This document shows, one piece after another, positions 1 to 5,206 of a stretch of DNA of 5,206 nucleotides (its first letter is position 1; every line of letters begins with the position of its first letter). The notes under the pieces are model-generated. The model made no database searches. It worked only from the letters and a program-made list of their open reading frames with translations, and had not been told where the DNA came from. Source of the stretch: Spirochaetia bacterium (lineage in GTDB: Bacteria; Spirochaetota; Spirochaetia; Treponematales; Breznakiellaceae). Where the stretch lies: the NCBI GenBank assembly GCA_025997495.1, contig BNUR01000171.1, forward strand, positions 1-5,206, in the 5' to 3' direction. A program made the translations under genes and the position numbers.

Positions 1-23
1 TATCCCGTATCCTTAAAATAAAG

Positions 24-29
24 AAGGAA
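24..29 (+). promoter_or_regulatory. Ribosome binding site for the repeat lipoprotein
   Basis: AAGGAA lies seven bases before the ATG at 37, normal Shine-Dalgarno spacing. A second in-frame ATG at 43 would be 13 bases away, so 37 is the better start. Only 36 bases precede the gene and I cannot see a convincing promoter in them; the gene may be transcribed from further upstream. Confidence 0.7.
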
Positions 30-36
30 AAGAGCG

Positions 37-3000
37 ATGAGAATGAAGAGGAACGTGATACCAGTTTTGGCGCTGATAACGGCGGCCCTGGTAGGGGTAG
101 AAAGCCTTGGTTTAACCGGGTGTGATATCGATAGCGGTACCAATACCGGAGGAACCACCGATACGGTGGTGGACACTCTGAATTTGACCGCCCTGGTAAC
201 GGCCCCGGTTAAAGGCGCGGCACCGGTTACCACGGCAATTGATCAAACCCAGTACACCGGAACCATTGCATGGAAAACCAACGCCGACGCGGCTCATACC
301 GGCGCTTTTGCCGCTTCAACGGTATACAAAGCTGAGGTTACCTTGACGGCAAAAACCGGCTATACCCTTACCGGTGTGGCGGCAAACAGTTTTACGCACT
401 CAGGCGGAACCGTAACCAATGCGGCGAACAGCGGTACGGTAACCATCACCTTCCCGGCAACCACCGGCCCTACGGATCCCGACCCGCTAACCGCCCTTAA
501 CCTGACCGCCCTGGTTACGGCCCCGGTTAAAAATGCGGCCCCGGTTACCACGGCGATTAATGAAACCCAATATACCGGAACCATTGCCTGGAAAACTGCT
601 ACTGACACAGATCATACCGGCGCTTTTGCCGTTTCAACGGTATACAAAGCCGCAGTTACCCTGACGCCAAAAACCGGTTATACCCTTACCGGCGTCGCAG
701 CGAACAGCTTTACGTACTCAGGCGCAAGCGTAACCAATGCGGCCAATAGCGGCACGGTAACCATTACCTTTCCGGCAACAACCGCCGCAGGGGTGGATGA
801 CCCGGTGAGTAATAATAATTTGACCACCATGGTTTCCGCCCCCGTTAAAGGCGCAACACAAAACACTACGGCAATTGATACGGCCCAATACACCGGAACC
901 GTAGTCTGGTTTGAGAACAATGGGACAACGGCGGCTCCCGCAGTGTTTGCGGCAAACACGGTCTACAAAGCCGTTGTTACCCTGACGGTAAAAACCGGCT
1001 TTACCCTTACCGGCGTCGCGGCGGATAGCTTTACGCACTCAGGCGGAACCGTAACCAATGCGGCCAATAGCGGCACGATAACCATTACCTTTCCGGCAAC
1101 AACCGCCGCAGGGATGGATGACCCGGTAACCGCCCTTAACCTGACCGACTTGGTAACGGCCCCGGTTAAAGATGCGACCCCGGTTACCACAGCGATTAAT
1201 GAAACCCAGTACACCGGAACCATTGCCTGGAAAACCGGTGCCGACGTGGCTCATACCGGCGCTTTTGTCGCTTCAACGGTATACAAGGCCGTTTTTACCC
1301 TTACGCCAAAAACCGGCTATACCTTTACCGGCGTTGCGGTGAACAGCTTTACGCACTCAGGCGGAACCGTAACTAATGCGGCCAATAGCGGCACGGTAAC
1401 CATCACCTTCCCGGCGACAGCCGCTGCAGGAGGGGTGGAAACCGTTGTTAACGACCTTAACCTGACCGCCCTGGTAACGACCCCGGCTAAAGACGCGAGC
1501 CCGGTTACCACGGCAATTAATGAAACCCAGTACACCGGAAGCATTGCCTGGAAAACCAGTGCCGGCGCGGCTCATAGCGGCGCTTTTGCCGCTTCAACGG
1601 TATACAAGGTTGAGGTAACCCTGACGGCAAAAACCGGCTATACCTTTACCGGCGTCGCAGCGGACAGCTTTACGTACACCAGCGCAACCGTAACCAATGC
1701 GGTTAACAGCGGCACGGTAACCATCACTTTCCCGGCAACAAGCGCTGCCGATGTCGTTGTTAACGCCCTTAACCTGACCGCTCTGGTAACGGCCCCGGCT
1801 AAAGACGCGACCCCGGTTACTACGGCGATTAATGCAACCCAGTACACCGGAGCCATTGCCTGGAAAACCAGCGCCGGCGGGACTCATACCGGCGCTTTTG
1901 CCGCTTCAACGGTATACAAGGTTGAGGTAACCCTGACGGCAAAAACCGGCTATACCTTTACCGGCGTCGCAGCGGACAGCTTTACGTACACCAGCACAAC
2001 CGTAACCAATGCGGTTAACAGCGGCACGGTAACCATCACTTTCCCGGCAACAGCCGCAGCCGATGTCGTTGTAACCGCCCTTAACCTGACCGCTCTGGTA
2101 ACGGCCCCGGCTAAAGACGCGACCCCGGTTACTACGGCGATTAATGCAACCCAGTACACCGGAGCCATTGCCTGGAAAACCAGCGCCGACGCGGCTCATA
2201 GCGGCGCTTTTGCCGCTTCAACGGTATACAAGGCTGAGGTAACCCTGACGGCAAAAACCGGCTATACCTTTACCGGCGTCGCAGCGGACAGCTTTACGTA
2301 CACCAGCGCAACCGTAACCAATGCGGCTGATAGTGGCACGGTAACCATCACCTTCCCGGCGACAGCCGCTGCCGATGTCGTTGTAAACGCACTGGCCCTG
2401 ACTACCCTGGTAACGGCCCCGGCTAAAGACGCGAGCCCGGTTACCACGGCAATTAATGAAACCCAGTACACCGGAAGCATTGCCTGGAAAACCAACGCCG
2501 GCGCGGCTCATAGCGGCGCTTTTGCCGCTTCAACGGTATACAAGGCCGAGGTAACCCTGACGGCAAAAACCGGCTATACTTTTACCGGCGTCGCGGCAAA
2601 CAGCTTTACGTACACCAGCGCAGCCGTAACCAATGCGGTTAACAGCGGCACGGTAACCATCACCTTCCCGGCAACAGCCGCTGCCGATGTCGTTGTTACC
2701 GACCTTAACCTGACCACCCTGGTAACGGCCCCGGCTAAAGACGCGAGCCCGGTTACTACGGCAATTAATGAAACCCAGTACACCGGAAGCATTGCCTGGA
2801 AAACCAACGCCGGCGCGGCTCATAGCGGCGCTTTTGCCGCTTCAACGGTATACAAGGCCGAGGTAACCCTGACGGCAAAAACCGGCTATACCTTTACCGG
2901 CGTCGCGGCGAACAGCTTTACGCATACCGGAGCAACAACCATAACCAATGCGGTTAACAGCGGCACGGTAACCATCACCTTCCTGGCAACTGCCGCAGCT

Positions 3001-3618
3001 GATGTCGTTGTAACCGACCTTAACCTGACCGCCCTGATAACGGCCCCGGCTAAAGACGCGAGCCCGGTTACCACGGCGATTAATCAAACCCAGTACACCG
3101 GAAACATTGCCTGGAAAACCAACGCCGGCGGGACTCATACCGGCGCTTTTGCCGCTTCAACGGTATACAAGGCTGAGGTAACCCTGACGGCAAAAACCGG
3201 CTATACCTTTACCGGCGTTGCGGCGAACAGCTTTACGTACACCAGCGCAACCGTAACCAATGCGGTTAACAGCGGCACGGTAACCATCACTTTCCCGGCA
3301 ACGGCCGATCCCACCGGCGAAAGAACGATGACGGTAAACCTCTGGACAGACGACACCACCGTTTTTGCCTCTACCCCCTCGGAGACCCTCTCCCGCGCTG
3401 CGTCCCAAACGGCGCTTATCACCGGCCTGAGTGGAGATGAGTATACAGACCACCAGTGGTCTATTAACGGCAGCGATGTTGCGGCGCCGCAAGGAACCGC
3501 ATCGACTTTCACTTTTGACAGCGCCGGAAAAAGCGATGGGAACTATAAAGTAGGACTCCAGGTGAAAAAAGACAACGCCTGGTATTTAACAACTATTACC
3601 ATCACGGTAACGAACTAG
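37..3618 (+). CDS. Large surface lipoprotein with ten tandem Ig-like repeats and a C-terminal PKD-like domain
   Basis: A complete 1193-residue protein. Residues 1-29 are a lipoprotein signal peptide: basic MRMKRN, a hydrophobic stretch, then LTGC with Cys29 as the predicted lipidated residue. Residues 49-1090 are ten tandem repeats of about 104 residues. Each runs from an NLTxLVTAPxK opening through QYTGxIAWK, STVYKAxVTLTxKTGYT and TGVAAxSFT to NSGTVTITFPAT, alternating short strands typical of a beta-sandwich. Residues 1091-1193 differ, with HQWSINGS, FTFDSAGKSDGNYKV and a final TITITV strand, resembling PKD/Ig-like domains common in treponemal lipoproteins. No catalytic motif is visible. 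I infer an outer-surface stalk, adhesin or envelope protein; the ligand is unknown. Similar repeats occur in surface proteins of several bacterial phyla, but I do not assign a Pfam name. The next gene follows directly, with its ribosome binding site overlapping this stop codon. Confidence 0.9.
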   Translation: MRMKRNVIPVLALITAALVGVESLGLTGCDIDSGTNTGGTTDTVVDTLNLTALVTAPVKGAAPVTTAIDQTQYTGTIAWKTNADAAHTGAFAASTVYKAEVTLTAKTGYTLTGVAANSFTHSGGTVTNAANSGTVTITFPATTGPTDPDPLTALNLTALVTAPVKNAAPVTTAINETQYTGTIAWKTATDTDHTGAFAVSTVYKAAVTLTPKTGYTLTGVAANSFTYSGASVTNAANSGTVTITFPATTAAGVDDPVSNNNLTTMVSAPVKGATQNTTAIDTAQYTGTVVWFENNGTTAAPAVFAANTVYKAVVTLTVKTGFTLTGVAADSFTHSGGTVTNAANSGTITITFPATTAAGMDDPVTALNLTDLVTAPVKDATPVTTAINETQYTGTIAWKTGADVAHTGAFVASTVYKAVFTLTPKTGYTFTGVAVNSFTHSGGTVTNAANSGTVTITFPATAAAGGVETVVNDLNLTALVTTPAKDASPVTTAINETQYTGSIAWKTSAGAAHSGAFAASTVYKVEVTLTAKTGYTFTGVAADSFTYTSATVTNAVNSGTVTITFPATSAADVVVNALNLTALVTAPAKDATPVTTAINATQYTGAIAWKTSAGGTHTGAFAASTVYKVEVTLTAKTGYTFTGVAADSFTYTSTTVTNAVNSGTVTITFPATAAADVVVTALNLTALVTAPAKDATPVTTAINATQYTGAIAWKTSADAAHSGAFAASTVYKAEVTLTAKTGYTFTGVAADSFTYTSATVTNAADSGTVTITFPATAAADVVVNALALTTLVTAPAKDASPVTTAINETQYTGSIAWKTNAGAAHSGAFAASTVYKAEVTLTAKTGYTFTGVAANSFTYTSAAVTNAVNSGTVTITFPATAAADVVVTDLNLTTLVTAPAKDASPVTTAINETQYTGSIAWKTNAGAAHSGAFAASTVYKAEVTLTAKTGYTFTGVAANSFTHTGATTITNAVNSGTVTITFLATAAADVVVTDLNLTALITAPAKDASPVTTAINQTQYTGNIAWKTNAGGTHTGAFAASTVYKAEVTLTAKTGYTFTGVAANSFTYTSATVTNAVNSGTVTITFPATADPTGERTMTVNLWTDDTTVFASTPSETLSRAASQTALITGLSGDEYTDHQWSINGSDVAAPQGTASTFTFDSAGKSDGNYKVGLQVKKDNAWYLTTITITVTN
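181..3306 (+). repeat. Ten-copy tandem coding repeat, period about 312-321 bp
   Basis: Unit starts, taken at the NLT-type opening, are 181, 499, 817, 1138, 1459, 1771, 2083, 2395, 2707 and 3022. Spacings are 318, 318, 321, 321, 312, 312, 312, 312 and 315 bp, always multiples of three. Units 1-4 carry APVK and mostly acidic linkers (PTDPDP, GVDDP, GMDDP); units 5-10 carry APAK and units 5-9 share an ADVVV linker. Units 6 and 7 are identical over at least their first 106 bases (1771-1876 and 2083-2188). Units 8 and 9 differ at only four bases, all synonymous, over about 210 bases (2401-2610 and 2713-2922). Unit 3 is the most divergent. Unit 9 has one extra codon (ATTITN instead of ATVTN) and FLAT in place of FPAT. 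Confidence 0.95.
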
Positions 3619-3622
3619 GAGG
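3617..3622 (+). promoter_or_regulatory. Ribosome binding site overlapping the upstream stop codon
   Basis: AGGAGG begins inside the TAG stop (3616-3618) of the repeat lipoprotein and sits five bases before the ATG at 3628. This is a strong site, and the overlap implies one transcript and probably translational coupling of the two lipoproteins. Confidence 0.85.
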
Positions 3623-3627
3623 AACAC

Positions 3628-4884
3628 ATGAAAAAATTTATGATGCGGACCACCGGTCTGAAAGCCCTCTGCGGCTTTATTGTTGGAGCGGCAGTTCTGT
3701 TTGCCGCTTGTAGTAATTCGGTTTCCCCGTCACTCAACGCGGGGATTTCAACGGCTCCGGGAACCGGGCAGGTGCGGGTGTCCATCGCGGGTGAGGACTT
3801 TGCCCCGGCTGCCTCGGTGCGGACTATCTTCCCCACCCAGCCTGTGCTGCCGCTTCACTATAAGTATACCTTTACCAAAGCGGGAGCGTCGCCGCAGGTC
3901 ATGTCCCCTGTTGGTGGTGTGTTCACCCTGACAACGGGAAACTGGAACCTTACGGTGGATGCCTACCTTGAAGCAGCGTTTACTACCCAGGTGGCATCAG
4001 GCAGCACCGACGCCGCCTTTGCGGTTACCGAGGGCGGCTCCACCCCGGTCATCGTCACCCTGGAACCGGAAAAAAGCTCGGGAACAGGAACGCTCACCTA
4101 TACCGTCGCCTATCCGGCGGGGGCAACGCTTGATTCCCTCACCTGGAAAAAGCTGGGCAGTGTAGATCCAAGCGTTGATTTGAAAAGCACGGCAACTACG
4201 GATACGCCTACCACCCTTTCGGGAACAAAGACGCCGGTGGACGCCGGATACTACGTGATTACGGCTGCTTTGACGGAGAGCGGCGGCGAAACTGCGGGAA
4301 ACAAAGAAGTGGTGCATATCTATGATAATTTGACCACCTCGGCAGGCTTTACCTTTACGGCGGACGATTTTACCGTACAAAAAGCACCGATATCAATTAA
4401 CGCAGCTAATCTGGTCGATTTGTCTACACTTATCGCGGATGAGGCGGCGGCGGGCGGCGGCGCGACCAGCGCTGATCCTATCGTTGTTTCAATCGCAATT
4501 AACGCGGTGAGTAGTCCGTTTTCGGGAGCCAACAGCGGCGGCACCGATCCCCTGCACTTACTTTTTGACGCGATTCCCGCCGGTAAATATGTTGCCTACG
4601 ATCTGAGCGGCTGTACCTTTAGCAGTATTCCGGATATTACTACTTCTTCTATTACGAATGCCAGATCGAATAGGGCAAATCTTGTGTCCATTACCATCCC
4701 CTCCCGCTCTCAATCACGGACAGACAGAGCAAACTGCACCGTATCTGTCTCGTGCTTCCGTTTTTGCGGCGGGTCTTATCGCCCACCGCTTGATGTCCAT
4801 GCGGAGCCGCCCAACGACAGCCCATTTCGGGTGCCATGCACCTCTAGCGCTCCCTCTTCTTTCTCCTTCAAAAACAAGCGGTAA
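3628..4884 (+). CDS. Lipoprotein with Ig-like modules entering a BspA-type LRR, with an aberrant C-terminus
   Basis: An open frame of 418 codons in operon with the repeat lipoprotein. Residues 1-28 form a lipoprotein signal peptide ending in LFAAC, with Cys28 the predicted lipidated residue. Residues of about 45-145 form a beta-rich module (GQVRVSIAG ... NWNLTVDAY). Residues of about 150-248 form a second one (GTGTLTYTV ... AGYYVITA ... EVVHIYDNLTTSAGFTFT), a layout typical of treponemal lipoproteins. Residues 321-329 (YVAYDLSGC) and 352-359 (LVSITIPS) are hallmarks of the entry to an LRR_5/BspA-like repeat domain. That domain should then continue for several units, but from residue 360 the frame enters unrelated GC-rich DNA and adds 59 residues rich in Ser, Pro, Arg and Cys, with no LRR pattern. 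I infer that the native gene is truncated at codon 359/360. Location is probably the outer surface and the role adhesion or ligand binding, by analogy with BspA-type proteins. A frame is certain; that the tail is a functional sequence is doubtful. Confidence 0.8.
   Translation: MKKFMMRTTGLKALCGFIVGAAVLFAACSNSVSPSLNAGISTAPGTGQVRVSIAGEDFAPAASVRTIFPTQPVLPLHYKYTFTKAGASPQVMSPVGGVFTLTTGNWNLTVDAYLEAAFTTQVASGSTDAAFAVTEGGSTPVIVTLEPEKSSGTGTLTYTVAYPAGATLDSLTWKKLGSVDPSVDLKSTATTDTPTTLSGTKTPVDAGYYVITAALTESGGETAGNKEVVHIYDNLTTSAGFTFTADDFTVQKAPISINAANLVDLSTLIADEAAAGGGATSADPIVVSIAINAVSSPFSGANSGGTDPLHLLFDAIPAGKYVAYDLSGCTFSSIPDITTSSITNARSNRANLVSITIPSRSQSRTDRANCTVSVSCFRFCGGSYRPPLDVHAEPPNDSPFRVPCTSSAPSSFSFKNKR
4634..4705 (+). 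repeat. Left arm of a 72-bp inverted repeat, inside the lipoprotein LRR start
   Basis: This stretch codes for residues 336-360 of the lipoprotein (ITTSS ... LVSITIPS). Its reverse complement is found at 5135-5206 with one mismatch, G at 4656 against A in the matching strand. The mismatch is the third base of a threonine codon (ACG/ACA). Homology ends abruptly after CTCCC at 4705. On the outer side the repeat may be longer, because the other arm reaches the window edge. Confidence 0.95.
4706..4867. other. GC-rich structured element with several hairpins
   Basis: About 160 bases that fit neither neighbour. Visible structures include a long hairpin at 4715-4754. In it CACG and, after a three-base bulge, AGACAGA pair with TCTGTCT and CGTG across a 15-base loop. 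A second hairpin at 4766-4789 pairs GCGGCGGGT with GCCCACCGC around CTTATC, with one mismatch and one G-T pair. A third at 4830-4842 pairs GGTGC with GCACC around CAT. On the minus strand GTTGGGC (4808-4814) matches the integron core-site consensus GTTRRRY, but I find no matching RYYYAAC partner, so an attC assignment is not established. A 48-codon minus frame (4691-4837) has no clear ribosome binding site and is probably spurious. It could be a recombination site, a dispersed repeat, or a structured RNA/3' untranslated region of the minus-strand gene. Confidence 0.5.
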
Positions 4885-5098
4885 TATTAAATCGGTTTAC
4901 AGGTCTTTTGTGAAGAAAAGGAAAGATAACTGCCTTTATTAGCCCTTTGTCATGCATAATAAGTAAAGTATTATTAATCTCATCCTGTGGTACACTTGGT
5001 AATTTCATTCGCATTTGTCTCATTGTTATTGTTATATCAAGAGAACCACCAGTTAAAGTATTGATAGCATTTTTAACTTCATCATAGGTAGCTGCCAT
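4868..5098 (-). CDS. Small hypothetical protein, possibly winged-helix-like
   Basis: A 76-residue protein starting MAATYDEVKNAI. The ATG at 5098 is chosen because AAGGAG lies nine bases upstream; the ATG two codons earlier (5104) would leave only three bases, and longer extensions enter the inverted repeat. I do not recognise a named family. The first ten residues look helical. The segment around residues 30-52 (MRMKLPSVPQDEINNTLLIMHDKGLI) has the feel of a helix-turn-helix or winged-helix core, with LPSVP as a turn and a following recognition-type helix. This is inference from pattern only. There is no signal peptide or membrane span, so it is probably cytoplasmic. The gene is markedly AT-rich against the lipoprotein DNA, suggesting separate ancestry. 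Its stop abuts the GC-rich hairpin element. Its start overlaps by 17 bases the end of the minus-strand LRR fragment. Confidence 0.6.
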   Translation of the reverse strand: MAATYDEVKNAINTLTGGSLDITITMRQMRMKLPSVPQDEINNTLLIMHDKGLIKAVIFPFLHKRPVNRFNITACF

Positions 5099-5107
5099 TT
5101 TCATATA

Positions 5108-5113
5108 CTCCTT
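5108..5113 (-). promoter_or_regulatory. Ribosome binding site of the small minus-strand gene
   Basis: On the minus strand AAGGAG, within AGAAGGAG, lies nine bases before the ATG at 5098 and three bases before the ATG at 5104. The spacing decides for 5098. The site lies inside the last codons of the minus-strand LRR frame, which would allow translational coupling. Confidence 0.7.
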
Positions 5114-5134
5114 CTTTCTCGTCAAAATCCAGCA

Positions 5135-5206
5135 GGGAGGGGATGGTAATGGACACAAGATTTGCCCTATTCGATCTGGCATTTGTAATAGAAGAAGTAG
5201 TAATAT
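5135..5206 (-). repeat. Right arm of the 72-bp inverted repeat
   Basis: Reverse complement of 4634-4705 with one mismatch, at 5184. It reaches the last base of the window, so its true length is unknown. Immediately inside the arm (5134 and below) similarity to the left side is lost. Confidence 0.95.

Larger units (their letters stand above)
4706..5134. mobile_element. 429-bp segment between inverted arms: putative invertible or cassette-like insertion
   Basis: The segment lies exactly between the two 72-bp arms and differs from the lipoprotein DNA on its left. It has two parts with contrasting composition: GC-rich hairpin-forming sequence (4706-4867), and an AT-rich minus-strand gene with its own ribosome binding site (4868-5113). 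No recombinase is encoded here. The arrangement of a small gene followed by a structured GC-rich element resembles an integron cassette, and the flanking arms resemble an invertible segment; neither is proved. A chimeric assembly join is also possible. Confidence 0.35.
5082..5206 (-). pseudogene. 3' end of a second LRR lipoprotein reading frame, partial at the window edge
   Basis: Reading the minus strand in the same frame as the plus-strand lipoprotein gives the same ITTSS ... LVSITIPS residues, then 17 different residues beginning LLDFDEKEGVYENG and a TGA stop at 5084-5082. The only difference from the plus copy within the shared 72 bp is synonymous, so this copy has probably been coding. 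It could be the 3' end of a divergent paralogue extending beyond the window, a silent alternative C-terminus for an inversion switch, or one side of a chimeric join. No LRR units follow, so it is truncated relative to the BspA-like family. Confidence 0.5.

Noticed and set aside
181..3306. CRISPR-like or non-coding satellite array
   Set aside because: The unit is over 300 bp, stays in one reading frame and encodes a consistent protein domain, so it is a coding tandem repeat.
112..3512. Many minus-strand open frames of about 60-110 codons through the repeat region
   Set aside because: They recur with the repeat period and simply mirror the plus-strand repeats, whose unit length is a multiple of three. 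They have no consistent ribosome binding sites and are shadows.
3997..4380. Minus-strand 127-codon frame opposite the second lipoprotein
   Set aside because: It is antisense to a clearly coding region with signal peptide and recognisable beta modules and has no independent support.
4691..4837. Minus-strand 48-codon frame starting MAPEMGCRW
   Set aside because: It lies wholly in the hairpin element and inverted repeat and has an arginine- and cysteine-rich composition. It has no well-placed ribosome binding site and is probably a chance frame, although recurrence elsewhere would reopen the question.
4658..4942. Plus-strand 94-codon frame starting MPDRIGQILC
   Set aside because: It begins inside the inverted repeat out of frame with the lipoprotein, has no ribosome binding site and shares its first 16 residues with the minus-strand frame only because of the repeat.
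5099..5182. Extended N-terminus (MPDRIGQ start) for the small minus-strand gene
   Set aside because: The extension is the inverted repeat read out of its natural LRR frame and has no ribosome binding site; the AAGGAG-preceded ATG at 5098 is far better.
4634..5206. Diversity-generating retroelement (template and variable repeat)
   Set aside because: The two copies differ at one site although many adenines are present. There is no reverse transcriptase or accessory gene, and the sequence is not a C-type-lectin-type variable region. A template outside the window cannot be excluded, but nothing here supports it.

Overview
The window looks like surface-lipoprotein DNA from a spirochaete, most likely a Treponema of the kind found in animal or insect guts. 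That assignment is inference. It rests on two adjacent lipoprotein genes with relaxed lipoboxes, on Thr/Ala/Val-rich Ig-like repeat proteins, and on a lipoprotein whose N-terminal modules lead into a BspA-type leucine-rich-repeat (LRR_5) motif. I see no rRNA, tRNA, CRISPR array, transposase or integrase.

Bases 1-3618 hold a ribosome binding site and one large gene for a 1193-residue lipoprotein. It consists of a signal peptide with lipobox Cys29, ten tandem ~104-residue beta-type repeats (bases 181-3306) and a different C-terminal PKD/Ig-like domain. The last six repeats share a new linker and long stretches of near-identical DNA, so they look recently amplified and homogenised.

Bases 3617-4884 hold a second lipoprotein gene. 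Its Shine-Dalgarno overlaps the stop of the first gene, so the two are almost certainly one operon. Its first 359 codons are a coherent lipoprotein that has just entered an LRR. The last 59 codons read into unrelated GC-rich sequence and look like an accidental tail.

Bases 4634-5206 are the most unusual part. A 72-bp stretch of the LRR coding sequence (4634-4705) recurs in inverted orientation at 5135-5206 and runs off the window. The two copies differ at one base, a synonymous third codon position. Between the arms lie 429 bp: a GC-rich hairpin-forming element (4706-4867) and, on the minus strand, an AT-rich 76-codon gene with a good ribosome binding site. The minus-strand arm continues in the LRR frame for 17 codons and stops just inside this small gene. 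Inverting the 429 bp would therefore give the lipoprotein a different C-terminus and place the small gene in its operon. The alternatives are a cassette-like insertion next to a divergent paralogue, or an assembly chimera at a contig end.
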